This document shows, piece by piece, positions 27,254 to 43,128 of a stretch of DNA of 64,000 nucleotides (positions within the stretch are counted from its first letter, which is position 1; each line of letters opens with the position of its first letter). The notes under the pieces were generated by a model. It saw nothing but the letters and a program-made list of their open reading frames with translations, searched no databases and had not been told where the DNA came from. This DNA comes from Ficedula albicollis (Eukaryota > Chordata > Aves > Passeriformes > Muscicapidae): the NCBI RefSeq assembly GCF_000247815.1, contig NC_021673.1:124001-188000 (forward strand), in the 5' to 3' direction. Position numbers and translations under genes: made by a program.

Positions 27254-27835
27254 GCAGAGAGCAAACCACAGCACAGCGAGCACAGTGCCCACACTGCCCA
27301 CCCTGCCCACACTGCACAGTGAGCACACTGCCCACCCTGCCCACCCTGCGTGTGATTACATGGGAAACAGCTCACCCAGCTTCCAGACAGCACAACAGCA
27401 GGCACAAAACACACTGCCCAGCACTGCCCACACTGCCCACACTGCACAGTGAGCACACTGCCCCTGTCCAATTTCTATGTTTACAAACAGCAGCTGAAAG
27501 AGTAAGACACATAAAATTGAAGAACACAGAAATACTAAAATAATACATCATATATCAAGGTACTCACGTTTGGAGCTACAAAGGAACTAGTTATGCATCA
27601 CACTGCACACACTGCCCATATTGGACACTGCTCACACTGCCCAGCACTGCCCAGTGAGCACACTGCCCACCCTGCTCACACTGCCCACACTGCCCAGCAC
27701 TGCTCACACTGCACACACTGCCCATATTGGACACTGCTCACACTGCCCAGCACTGCCCAGTGAGCACGGTGCACAGCACCCAGTGCAGTACCTGTATTGC
27801 ACAGTGAGCACACTGCCCACACTCTGTCCAAAGCA
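27254..27835 (+). repeat. Irregular CACTGCCCAC minisatellite with a 106-bp duplication
   Basis: Words such as CACTGCCCAC, CCTGCCCACACTGCACAG and CAGTGAGCACACTG recur in variable order. A longer block containing CCCATATTGGACACTGCTCA occurs at 27615 and again at 27721, a 106-bp spacing. Confidence 0.8.
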
Positions 27836-27954
27836 GCTGTGGCCCCTCCTCAGCTGGAAGAGCTGTAGGGGCTCCCATGTGCTGGAGCTCTGTGTGCTGG
27901 GTCAAACTGGGGCTGGTGGGAGAAGGAGAGCCACAGTGAGGAACTGGGCAGTGC

Positions 27955-28205
27955 AGACAGACCCTGGGCTATTGAGCCATGGAGCTGGATGGGGCCTTGG
28001 GAGGTGTCTGCTCCAACACCAGCTCGAAGCTTGTCCCATCCAAGATGCTGAAGACCTTGCCCATCTGTCTGCCAGTATCTCCAAGGGTGGGAAACCCCTC
28101 CAGGCCCCTGTACCAGTGTCCAATCACCTTCTAGTATGTTTTCTTACTTGCATTTCTTTGGAATTTCCCATCTACGAGCTTTTGGCTGTTACCCTGTGTC
28201 CTGGA
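27955..28205 (-). mobile_element. Old CR1 LINE remnant (-)
   Basis: On the + strand, TATCTCCAAGGGTGGGAAAC, then CCAGTGTCCAATCACC, TTGGAATTTCCCATCTACGA and TGTTACCCTGTGTCCTGGAG follow the order of a diverged CR1 3' region in reverse complement. The match is by recollection and weak. Confidence 0.45.
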
Positions 28206-28224
28206 GTCTGAACTGCTTAGGAAG

Positions 28225-28430
28225 GAACCCCACACACGCACTGGTACACGTGTATGTGCACAGGTACACACAGAGACACATACACGCAGAGTAACAGGTA
28301 CCTACAGGTGCAGACACACAGAGATAAATACATAGAGTGTGTGTATACATGGACATGAGTTTGTTTATATAAATATGTTTACACACAAATATGTTTACAC
28401 ACACATATATATATGCACACATTTATATGA
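28225..28430 (+). repeat. CA/TA-rich simple repeat tract
   Basis: Low-complexity ACACA, TACACA and ATATAT words (for example ACACACACATATATATATGC near 28397) form a degenerate CA microsatellite. Confidence 0.8.
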
Positions 28431-29534
28431 ACAAGACATTTTGCCCTAAGCTGTAAATTTCAGCATTTACAAGGGAATTCTCCCTACCCAGACCTGTTCA
28501 CTTCTTGACCTGTATGGTGGCTGTTAAAGAACTGGGAAAGGAGCAGGGATTACTCAGAGCGTTTATTCACTCAGCACAACAAAGCTGGTCCTCAGCACTC
28601 CCTGACAAGGGGTTTGTGTGAAGATGTGATGGCCCAAATATGGTGCTGGTGCTGTTCATTAGCCAGCGGCTCCAGGATTAGCTCAGGACAGAAACAATGG
28701 ACAAGAGAGAAACAAAGTCCCAATGGCTGGCGTCTGGGAAGGGTCGTGAGCTCCCTCTGACCACTGCCCAACTCCTCTGCAGCCTATGCCAGCTGGTCCA
28801 GCGTCCCCAGCCAGGCTGGAACGCCCCTCAGGGCTCTGTGGCTCCCTGTGCTGTGGATGTCTGCAGCCACCTGCAGGGCTGACACAGGAAGGGGCACAGG
28901 GCAGTGGAGTGTGCTGGTGCTGCTCCTTACTGAGCACAGCCAGGGCAGTGTCCCCAGCTGGGACACGGTCATACCCGTTTCCCCAGGGGCAAGGCTGGCT
29001 GTGCCATGGAGGCACAGCAGATCCTGGGCAGGGTGTCTGCTCTGGCCATCTCTCCTCAGAGCACCTCTGCATGTGCTCAGCATGTGATCCCGGCAGCTCT
29101 AGGGTGGGCAGTGCTGCCCATGCCCTGCTGTGCCCAGCTGCAGGTCCCAAGGCCGCTCAGCTGGGGCAGAAGATTCCTGGGGCTTCAGCTGTGAGCTGTA
29201 CCCTGTGGGGCTTTTTCTGGCTGTGCCCAGGCTCTCTGGGAAGTGCAGCAAACCTGTGCTATGGGTGGCTCCCAGCCTGAGGCTGAATCCAGGGCTCCTG
29301 TCCTGTGGCACCCACCTCCCTCCCCTGGCTGAAGCCTCAGCTCGAAGGTGTGAGTGCTGCTGGCTGCCTGGGGCAGGCTGCTCAGGGCGCTGCCACGGAC
29401 CTGCTCGGGGCCAGAGCACAGGGACAGTCCCACTGCTGCTGCCCTGGCACGTCCTCTGGTGTACAGCAGAGCACAGGGCTGGACAGCGCTCTCCCCGGCA
29501 GCAGCCTGAACACAGACACCTGAGTCCTGCCCCA

Positions 29535-32500
29535 AAAAACAGACACAGTGCCCCTGAACACAGACACAGCTCCTGCCCTGAGCACAGACACAGCTCCTGC
29601 CCCTAAACACAGACACAGCTCCTGTCCCTGAACAAACACACACAGCTCCTGCCCTGAACACAGACACAGCTCCTGCCCTGAACACAGACACAGCTCCTGC
29701 CCTGAACACAGACACAGCTCCTGCCCTGAACACAGACACAGCTCCTGCCCTGAACACAGACACAGCTCTCCCTGAACAAACACACACAGCTCCTGCCCTG
29801 AACACAGACACAGCTCCTGCCCTGAACACAGACACAGCTCCTGCCCTGAACACAGACACAGCTCCTGCCCTGAACACAGACACAGCTCCTGCCCTGAACA
29901 CAGACACAGCTCCTGCCCTAAACACAGACACAGCTCCTGACACAGCTCCTGCCCTGAGCACAGACACAGCTCCTGCCCTGAACACAGACACAGCTCCTGC
30001 CCTGAGCACAGACACAGCTCCTGCCCTGAGCACAGACACAGCTCCTGCCCTGAACACAGACACAGCTCCTGCCCTGAGCACAGACACAGCTCCTGCCCTG
30101 AGCACAGACACAGCTCCTGCCCTGAACACAGACACAGCTCCTGCCCTGAGCACAGACACAGCTCCTGCCCTGAGCACAGACACAGCTCCTGCCCTGAACA
30201 CAGACACAGCTCCTGCCCTGAGCACAGACACAGCTCCTGCCCTGAGCACAGACACAGCTCCTGCCCTGAACACAGACACAGCTCCTGCCCTGAGCACAGA
30301 CACAGCTCCTGCCCTGAGCACAGACACAGCTCCTGCCCTGAACACAGACACAGCTCCTGCCCTGAGCACAGACACAGCTCCTGCCCTGAGCACAGACACA
30401 GCTCCTGCCCTGAACACAGACACAGCTCCTGCCCTGAGCACAGACACAGCTCCTGCCCTGAGCACAGACACAGCTCCTGCCCTGAACACAGACACAGCTC
30501 CTGCCCTGAGCACAGACACAGCTCCTGCCCTGAGCACAGACACAGCTCCTGCCCTGAACACAGACACAGCTCCTGCCCTGAGCACAGACACAGCTCCTGC
30601 CCTGAGCACAGACACAGCTCCTGCCCTGAACACAGACACAGCTCCTGCCCTGAGCACAGACACAGCTCCTGCCCTGAGCACAGACACAGCTCCTGCCCTG
30701 AACACAGACACAGCTCCTGCCCTGAGCACAGACACAGCTCCTGCCCTGAGCACAGACACAGCTCCTGCCCTGAACACAGACACAGCTCCTGCCCTGAGCA
30801 CAGACACAGCTCCTGCCCTGAGCACAGACACAGCTCCTGCCCTGAACACAGACACAGCTCCTGCCCTGAGCACAGACACAGCTCCTGCCCTGAGCACAGA
30901 CACAGCTCCTGCCCTGAACACAGACACAGCTCCTGCCCTGAGCACAGACACAGCTCCTGCCCTGAGCACAGACACAGCTCCTGCCCTGAACACAGACACA
31001 GCTCCTGCCCTGAGCACAGACACAGCTCCTGCCCTGAGCACAGACACAGCTCCTGCCCTGAACACAGACACAGCTCCTGCCCTGAGCACAGACACAGCTC
31101 CTGCCCTGAGCACAGACACAGCTCCTGCCCTGAACACAGACACAGCTCCTGCCCTGAGCACAGACACAGCTCCTGCCCTGAGCACAGACACAGCTCCTGC
31201 CCTGAACACAGACACAGCTCCTGCCCTGAGCACAGACACAGCTCCTGCCCTGAGCACAGACACAGCTCCTGCCCTGAACACAGACACAGCTCCTGCCCTG
31301 AGCACAGACACAGCTCCTGCCCTGAGCACAGACACAGCTCCTGCCCTGAACACAGACACAGCTCCTGCCCTGAGCACAGACACAGCTCCTGCCCTGAGCA
31401 CAGACACAGCTCCTGCCCTGAACACAGACACAGCTCCTGCCCTGAGCACAGACACAGCTCCTGCCCTGAGCACAGACACAGCTCCTGCCCTGAACACAGA
31501 CACAGCTCCTGCCCTGAGCACAGACACAGCTCCTGCCCTGAGCACAGACACAGCTCCTGCCCTGAACACAGACACAGCTCCTGCCCTGAGCACAGACACA
31601 GCTCCTGCCCTGAGCACAGACACAGCTCCTGCCCTGAACACAGACACAGCTCCTGCCCTGAGCACAGACACAGCTCCTGCCCTGAGCACAGACACAGCTC
31701 CTGCCCTGAACACAGACACAGCTCCTGCCCTGAGCACAGACACAGCTCCTGCCCTGAGCACAGACACAGCTCCTGCCCTGAACACAGACACAGCTCCTGC
31801 CCTGAGCACAGACACAGCTCCTGCCCTGAGCACAGACACAGCTCCTGCCCTGAACACAGACACAGCTCCTGCCCTGAGCACAGACACAGCTCCTGCCCTG
31901 AGCACAGACACAGCTCCTGCCCTGAACACAGACACAGCTCCTGCCCTGAGCACAGACACAGCTCCTGCCCTGAGCACAGACACAGCTCCTGCCCTGAACA
32001 CAGACACAGCTCCTGCCCTGAGCACAGACACAGCTCCTGCCCTGAGCACAGACACAGCTCCTGCCCTGAACACAGACACAGCTCCTGCCCTGAGCACAGA
32101 CACAGCTCCTGCCCTGAGCACAGACACAGCTCCTGCCCTGAACACAGACACAGCTCCTGCCCTGAGCACAGACACAGCTCCTGCCCTGAGCACAGACACA
32201 GCTCCTGCCCTGAACACAGACACAGCTCCTGCCCTGAGCACAGACACAGCTCCTGCCCTGAGCACAGACACAGCTCCTGCCCTGAACACAGACACAGCTC
32301 CTGCCCTGAGCACAGACACAGCTCCTGCCCTGAGCACAGACACAGCTCCTGCCCTGAACACAGACACAGCTCCTGCCCTGAGCACAGACACAGCTCCTGC
32401 CCTGAGCACAGACACAGCTCCTGCCCTGAACACAGACACAGCTCCTGCCCTGAGCACAGACACAGCTCCTGCCCTGAGCACAGACACAGCTCCTGCCCTG

Positions 32501-33313
32501 AACACAGACACAGCTCCTGCCCTGAGCACAGACACAGCTCCTGCCCTGAGCACAGACACAGCTCCTGCCCTGAACACAGACACAGCTCCTGCCCTGAGCA
32601 CAGACACAGCTCCTGCCCTGAGCACAGACACAGCTCCTGCCCTGAACACAGACACAGCTCCTGCCCTGAGCACAGACACAGCTCCTGCCCTGAGCACAGA
32701 CACAGCTCCTGCCCTGAACACAGACACAGCTCCTGCCCTGAGCACAGACACAGCTCCTGCCCTGAGCACAGACACAGCTCCTGCCCTGAACACAGACACA
32801 GCTCCTGCCCTGAGCACAGACACAGCTCCTGCCCTGAGCACAGACACAGCTCCTGCCCTGAACACAGACACAGCTCCTGCCCTGAGCACAGACACAGCTC
32901 CTGCCCTGAGCACAGACACAGCTCCTGCCCTGAACACAGACACAGCTCCTGCCCTGAGCACAGACACAGCTCCTGCCCTGAGCACAGACACAGCTCCTGC
33001 CCTGAACACAGACACAGCTCCTGCCCTGAGCACAGACACAGCTCCTGCCCTGAGCACAGACACAGCTCCTGCCCTGAACACAGACACAGCTCCTGCCCTG
33101 AGCACAGACACAGCTCCTGCCCTGAGCACAGACACAGCTCCTGCCCTGAACACAGACACAGCTCCTGCCCTGAGCACAGACACAGCTCCTGCCCTGAGCA
33201 CAGACACAGCTCCTGCCCTGAACACAGACACAGCTCCTGCCCTGAGCACAGACACAGCTCCTGCCCTGAGCACAGACACAGCTCCTGCCCTGAACACAGA
33301 CACAGCTCCTGCC
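29535..33313 (-). repeat. 24-bp minisatellite with 72-bp higher-order unit, 3.8 kb
   Basis: The monomer on + is CACAGCTCCTGCCCTGARCACAGA (24 bp, one variable base). From 29535 to about 29940 monomers are mixed and mostly the A variant, with a few CAAACACACA variants. From about 30000 to 33300 the order is strictly G, G, A, repeated every 72 bp about 46 times. I saw no substitution across those lines. Because 24 is a multiple of 3, all three - frames stay open for about 1,380 codons; these are not genes. Confidence 0.96.
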
Positions 33314-33845
33314 CATAACATGGGCACACACCTCTTCCCTGAACATGGAGCTCCTGCTCCATCCCGTGCTGTGCTGGCCCGGGGCCACCTGAGGCCACAC
33401 TGGTCCCCTTGTCACCCAGGTGTGCTGGGCTGGGGCGAGGCAGGACAGGGCACGAGTGCTGCTGCTGTGGGGTCTGACCCACTCTTGGCTCCTTGGGACG
33501 GTGTCAGAGCCTGCAGGGATCTGGTGGCATTTCCTGCCCCCAGGTGACAGCAAATGGGGTCCCAGGCACCCGTGGGGTGTCTGTAACCCGTGGGCAGCAG
33601 CAGGGCACGGGGCTGTCCCACAGCAGGGCCACTGCCAGCAGAGCCTGGGCTCTGGGTGCCTGAGGGGCTGCACCCCACGGGCCCTGCATGGGGCTGTGTG
33701 GCCCCACACCACGGACACTGATGATCTCCGTGGGTCCCTTCCAGCCCAGGGTGTTGAACGGTTTTGATTCCAGAGCTGTCCCCACACAGCTCCCGGTGCA
33801 TGGTCACTGCTCCAGCCCCAGCCCCGACGGCACAGGCAGAGCAGG
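33314..33845. other. Unique spacer
   Basis: GC-rich noncoding sequence lies between two minisatellites. No domain or repeat is recognised. Confidence 0.5.
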
Positions 33846-34570
<725 letters not shown>

Positions 34571-34649
34571 TGCCCGGGGTCACAGGCGGGTCCGGCAGGG
34601 CGGGGATGGGAAGGGAGGCACCAGGGCTGGGTGGGGCGGGATCCCGCGC

Positions 34650-34916
34650 GGAGATGATGTATGGGCAGATGTATCAGATCGCACAAGATAAACAAGCAGT
34701 GAATTTCATCAGGGCCCATCATGGCTTTAATTTGGCTGCCTAATGAGTCAGATCCAGCCGCGCAGATAAAAGTTGTCAGAGCCGCAGCCCTAATGAATTT
34801 CTTGCCACTTGTAATCAAGGCAGCTTGTCTGAGGGGGATGATTAATGGGCCCCAGAGGAGCTGCCGTCCCTCGGCTTCCATTCCCGCTAATGCAGTCGCC
34901 AGGAAATTAACCAAAG
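34650..34916. promoter_or_regulatory. Candidate conserved noncoding element between GBX1 and AGAP3
   Basis: Composition changes sharply from G-rich minisatellite to a balanced, non-repetitive 265-bp block. It is dense in developmental factor words: GATGTATCAGATC, CTTTAATTTGGCTGCCTAAT, GAGTCAGATCC, CCTAATGAATTT, TTGTAATCAAGG, GATGATTAATGGGCC and GCTAATGCAG. No good exon is present. This is the look of a deeply conserved enhancer; conservation itself was not tested. Confidence 0.5.
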
Positions 34917-35865
34917 CCAGCGCTGGTTTGGGGCCGGGCGCTGCGGGGGCACCGCGGGCAGCGCCAGGGCACGGAGCGAGGGTGGCACGGGTGCGGGACT
35001 GGCACCGGGACCGGCACCGGGATGAGGAGGAGGATGATGACTCAGGCACACACAGCCAGAACGCATCAAGGAGTGGAGGGGCTGGGGCCATCTGCAGCCC
35101 CCAGCGAGGCAGCCCTCTGCCGTGGGAGAGGCACAATGAGGAGGCGGCAGGGCTCTGACGGGGACATCTGAGGGTACCTGTGGCAGTTTTGGGGGTGTCC
35201 TGGCACCTCCCTTCCTTGCAGCACTGCCACAGGCTTGGGGCCCAAGGGCTGTGCCCAGTGCCCGTGCAGCAGAGCCAGGAGCCCAGCACAGGGAGACGCT
35301 GCAGCCCCAAAGTGCTGTTTGTGGGGCAGCCTGGGGTGCAGCCAGCCCCGAACTGCCAGCCTGGGCCCTGCTCTGCCCACAGCTGTGAGAACATGAGGGC
35401 TGGCACAGCAGACACACGGCCCCTCCAGGGCTCAGGGCTCTGCTGTGCCTCAGGACTCGAAGCTCCTCGCTCGCTGTGGCAGCCCATCACTCCCTGCCCA
35501 CTTCTGCCTTCCCCTGTGCAGCTGCACACTCGCAGTCCTGTGCACAGGGACCAGCTGGCCCAACACTCCTGCCCTGCATGTCCCTCTCAGCACAGCCCTC
35601 TGCTGTGGGATCCCATCCCACCACAGCTGGGCACTCCTCTGGGGCCATGTTCTGGCACTGCCCCTCAGTGCCCAGGGCTGGCACATCTCCCCTCAGCACT
35701 CTGCCATACCCCAGGAGTACAGTTTAGCACAGCACTGCTGTTGATCAGAGCCCGAGCCGGAGGAGAAGAGGCTGAATGTTTGTCAGTGTGGGCTGGAGAG
35801 GCAGCAGACCCAGCTGCAAACCAGGGCTGCATTGGAAAACCCAAAGGCAGCACACTGAGACGCTG
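34917..35865. other. Intergenic, GBX1-AGAP3 (part 2)
   Basis: GC-rich unique sequence. I see no gene, repeat array or strong motif before the AGAP3 3' end. Confidence 0.5.
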
Positions 35866-35886
35866 GCCTGGCAGGAGGTGGGTTGC

Positions 35887-35892
35887 TTTATT
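35887..35892 (-). promoter_or_regulatory. AGAP3: Poly(A) signal AATAAA for AGAP3
   Basis: TTTATT on + reads AATAAA on -, about 1.03 kb downstream of the AGAP3 stop. Confidence 0.6.
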
Positions 35893-36198
35893 GGCCTTTT
35901 TCTCCTTGGCTGCAGATAACACACACAGGGCAACTCATGGAAAAGAAACCATATATACAGAGTGTCCATATAAATATTTCCAATGTACATTTTATACACA
36001 AGTGACAGAGACATTCCATAGCAGTGTCCAAAGCCTTGAGGTTCCAGCATTCAGCCAGAGGCTTGACCCCAATGCAGAGAGATGCTCCTCTCCTCCTCTT
36101 GCTCAGCTGGAGACCAGCCCCACCTGGGCAGCAGCGGGAGGCTCTGATGGAGACACTGTGTATGGCTTGGAGCTTGAACCTGGAAGGACAGTGACTCT

Positions 36199-36227
36199 AC
36201 AGACAGACAGACAGACAGACAGACAGA
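36199..36227 (+). repeat. (ACAG)n microsatellite
   Basis: About seven perfect copies of the tetramer ACAG within the AGAP3 3' untranslated region. Confidence 0.9.
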
Positions 36228-36680
36228 GCTGGGGAGGCCTTTGTCCAGGGGCTGTGCTGGGGAGATGCCACGCCTGCATCAGCACACGGGCAGCAGCACT
36301 GGTGCGTGCACCCCTCCTGCAGCAGCAGCAGCAGCAGAGGAGCACGGGGTGCAATGGAGAAACAGGCACCCCTGCTGCCCCTAACCCTGCCCCGGGGCTG
36401 TGCTGAGGCCAAACTGTGCAGTGCCCAAACTGACCTGCCCCAGGGAGCAGCTGCAGCCACCAGCCCCCCGGTGCTGCTGTGCAGGGGGGCTGCACACCTG
36501 AGCTGCCCCCAGCCCCTGCTGCATCTACAGATGTGTGTGTGGGGGGCAGCAGAAACCGCCTGCCCATGCATGTACCGGTCAGGGAACGGGGTGCACTGCA
36601 ACCACCCCAGTGATTCTGTGGGAGCCCCTCCAAAGCTGCCAGCACCGGCTCTGCAGAGCTGCCCAGAGAGGCCCCGGTAG

Positions 36681-36910
36681 GGCTGGGGGGCAGCCTGTGG
36701 TGGCCAGGGGCGGCCTGTGGTGGCCAGGGGTGGCCTGCACTGGCCGGAGGGCAGCCTGCGGTGGCCAGAGGCAGCCTGCGGTGGCCAGGGGCAGCCTGCA
36801 GTGGCTGGGGGCAACCTGCAGTGGTCAGGGGTGGCCTGCACTGGCCAGGGGCGGCCTGCACTGGCCGGGGGCAGCCTGCACTGGCCAGGGGCAGCCTGCG
36901 GTGGCGGGGG
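36681..36910 (-). repeat. 20-bp minisatellite in the AGAP3 3' UTR
   Basis: About 11 copies of TGGCCAGGGGCRGCCTGCAC and variants. The array begins about a dozen bases beyond the AGAP3 stop codon, so it should be transcribed as part of the mRNA. Confidence 0.9.
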
Positions 36911-36921
36911 AGCCGGCGGGG

Positions 36922-40193
<3,272 letters not shown>

Positions 40194-40254
40194 TCACAGC
40201 CCCCATGGGCACAGCTCATGGGGTGTCGTGTCAGCCTCACACCCAGCACCAGCA

Positions 40255-40440
40255 TTTACCTTTTATTGCCAACTTCAGTAGTTAGTGCAGTAAATGACTT
40301 AACTAAGCGGGGCCTGAATGGAATGACTAATAAACGTTATGTCACAGCACACGCTTCAGCTCATAGCAAAATGATTTGTAATTACCTAATTAGCGTTATG
40401 CAAATAACACCCTCATCTCCATAATGTGCCTTCCCAGCTC
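40255..40440. promoter_or_regulatory. Candidate conserved noncoding element (AGAP3 intron)
   Basis: A 185-bp AT-rich island in GC-rich intron. It has AGTTAGTGCAGTAAATGAC, AATGACTAATAAACG, GATTTGTAATTACCTAATTAGC and TTATGCAAATAA (an octamer-like POU site next to homeodomain sites). It has no repeat or coding character. Confidence 0.5.
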
Positions 40441-42884
40441 TCTATTAAAAGCAGGGAGTCAACTGCTCAGCTCTAGAGACAGCACAGAGGCCGAGGGGCC
40501 TCTGGTCCACACCAAGGCAGAGCTGCTCTGGCCTCAAGCCTGGCAGGGGCTGTGCACAGCAGGCATGACGTGGGGAGGTAAGCAGGGCACTCTGGAGGGG
40601 TTTGAGGGAGTTCCCCTCCTCTCCCTGACTTCTCTGCAGCACAGAAGCCCCTCACTGCAGAGGGAAGCAGCAGGAAGGCAGGGACTGAGGAGCTGCCACA
40701 GCCCGCAGTGAACGGCTGCAGACACCCCTGGCCAGGTGCCACCAAGGGCACGGCCGCCCTCAGCTACTGTGGGGCCACCTGGGCACATCTGGTTGGGCTG
40801 TGTCCATGAACATCCCCAGAACATAGTGCAGCAGCCTTGGGACATCGCCCAAGGAGGGCCAGGTCTGTTGGGCATGATGGAGTGCCCAGCCCTTCCTCCC
40901 AGGGCTGTGGTCAGCACCTGCACTGACATGGACCAGGCCTGGAGACCACCAGGGCTCGTGAACTGCTGTGGGAACACAGGGCTGGGTCTCCACACCATCC
41001 ATCAGAGCCTGGGCAGCATGGAATGACCCCAGCACAAGGCTGTCCTGGCTTGCCCTTCCCAGACAGGAAGGCAAGGCTCTTTTACTCATTTCACCCTAAA
41101 TCGGCCCGGTACTCCTCCTCTGGGGAAAGATTCTGCAGCTGCCTGTGTCCTGCTGGAGTGAGAGAGGGAGCCCTCAGGAGGATGAGGATGACAGACTGCA
41201 GGGAGCAGGACCTGCCACGCTGCTGGGCTCCCTCTCTGATGCACGGGCATAACTGGGACATTCCACCTGTCCAGCACCCTCCTCCAGCTCTCAGCCACAG
41301 CAGAGACCCCACAGACACCAAGTCCCAGCTCAAGAACAAGATTCTTGGAAAATGGACAGCTGCTAGCTTGTGAATACTGGGAGAGGAAATAGCAGCCAGC
41401 AGCCAGGTTAGCAGGCACTGCCTCCTCTGCTCGCTGGCACCAGCCCCTGTGAGCGCTGCCAGAGCCAGCACGGGCAGGACCCTCAGACTGCAGGGGAGCC
41501 AGGAGCATCCCCACAGCCGGGGCTGGGGGCTGCCTGGGGCCAGGCAGGCACGAGCAGCAGCTCCCTGGGGCACAGGCTGCCCAGGTGCTGGCGGAGCATC
41601 TGCAGGCAGCACTCCTGGGGGACCCTGGCACATCACAACCAGCCCTGCTCTCTTCAAACCCCATCCTGCCTTGGTCTGAGCCACCTGTGGCTGCTGCTGC
41701 TGCTGTGCTGCAGAGCCCAGGCCAGCTGCCTGCACTTGGGAAGCGCTGGATGCACTCTAAGTCCTGCCTGCTGCCAAGCCTTCTGCACAGCAGGAAGAGG
41801 AGGTCATGGTCAGCAGGACACAGCAAGGATCCCTGCTCTGGGCTCACTCACACGTTCCTGTTTCCTGCTTGCCCAGCACCTCCCCACCAAGCGGGCAGGC
41901 AGGAATCCCAGCCCTCCTGCACCTGTACATTTTTCACTCTGCCTGCCCAGAGCTCTGGTGTGGGGGTCACTGCTGCTCCTTGAGGCACCATACTGGGGCA
42001 CCATGGGGCTCCATGTGGCTCCCAGCACTCTGCTCAGGATATTCACAAAGGGCTGAGAAATTTCTGGGGCTCCAACCTGGCTCGGACAGACTTTCCTGTC
42101 ACAGCTGAGGGGTACCCCAGAGCCCTGGGGCTGCCCAGTCCCAGCGTGGAAGCAGCCCCAGTCCAACCAGAGCCCTGGCGCCAGCTCTGCGAGGTGCAGG
42201 AGTTCCGTGCCTTCCTCCTTTGTGCCTCCTGGATTCCAGCTTCACCCAAACAAAGGCCCTGGAGCCCGGCAAGAGCTAACAAAAGAGCACAGCTTTTCTG
42301 CTGTGCTAAGGCAAATTCCCCATCCTGGTGCAGGATGGCACTGCGGGGCTGGATCTCTCTGCAGGCCTCAGCACAGCGTGACTGCGACACAAGAGCGTGG
42401 CACTGCAGGATCCCAGCCCCGGAGTCACACATGAGGATCAGCAGAGCTGGGAAAGGCATCAAGGGCTTGCAGCAGCTCTGAACACTGTGCAGACCTCCTG
42501 GGACCAGGTCCTGAGCTCCTCGAGCACTCATACAAGCTGGATCAGACTTGAGCTGTTGTTTTAGGGAAAGTTGGGCATTCCCAGCTGCTTCTGGGGAGAG
42601 GCACAGGTTTCCAAAGCGTAGCACCAAGCAGATGCCATAAGCAGAAGGGTTTAGACTATCTCTGCTGAAGCAGAGCTGGCAGAACTCCCTCCCCTGCTCC
42701 ACACACGGGCACAGGCTCCTTCTCAGAGGCCAGGGAAGTCCCAGAGCTTGCCAGCTCTGACCTGCCAGGGCTCCTAGAGGAGTGGGGAGCCCTTCCCAGC
42801 TGCCCCTGAGTGAGAGCCTACCTGGGGGCCAGCTGGCAGAGCCTGGCCCCAGCCCTGCGGCTGCCCCAGTGCGCAGGGGGAGCC

Positions 42885-43038
42885 CATTACAGCAGCTCCA
42901 TTACAATTAGTGGGCAGTGGAAATGGATGCGCTGCCTCTCTCTCTCTTGATGATTTTTTGATGATGTTTTAAAGACTGAGCTCCGTGAAGAGTTGCTGAG
43001 CAGAGTTTGGTGCGAGCCGGCTCTGCTAATGGGTTAAC
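42885..43038. promoter_or_regulatory. Candidate conserved noncoding element (AGAP3 intron)
   Basis: An island with CCATTACAGCAGCTCCATTA, CAATTAGTGGGCAG, TTGATGATTTTTTGATGATG and GCTAATGGGTTAACCC. It holds a cluster of homeodomain-like and TGATG words without repeat content. Confidence 0.42.
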
Positions 43039-43079
43039 CCTCGACCCCCTTCCCAACACGGGCCAGGAATGAGGGCTCT

Positions 43080-43128
43080 GAGCAGGAGCAGGAGCAGGAG
43101 CAGGAGCAGCAGCAGGAGCAGCAGCAGG
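43080..43128 (-). repeat. AGCAGG-rich simple repeat
   Basis: About 45 bases of AGCAGGAGCAGG hexamer-like repeats. Confidence 0.85.

Larger units (their letters stand above)
25220..29520. other. Intergenic, GBX1-AGAP3 (part 1)
   Basis: No gene is recognised. The interval contains unique sequence at 25220-26460, a CTGAG pentamer run, irregular CACTGCCCAC repeats (27.2-27.8 kb), a CR1 remnant (27.95-28.2 kb), a CA-rich tract and unique sequence up to the large minisatellite. Confidence 0.55.
35868..36921 (-). other. AGAP3: AGAP3 3' untranslated region
   Basis: The stretch between the AGAP3 stop and the first downstream AATAAA on the - strand is about 1.05 kb. It contains an AT-rich segment (35945-36000), an (ACAG)n run and, next to the stop, a 20-bp minisatellite. 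The 3' end is inferred from the signal. Confidence 0.6.
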
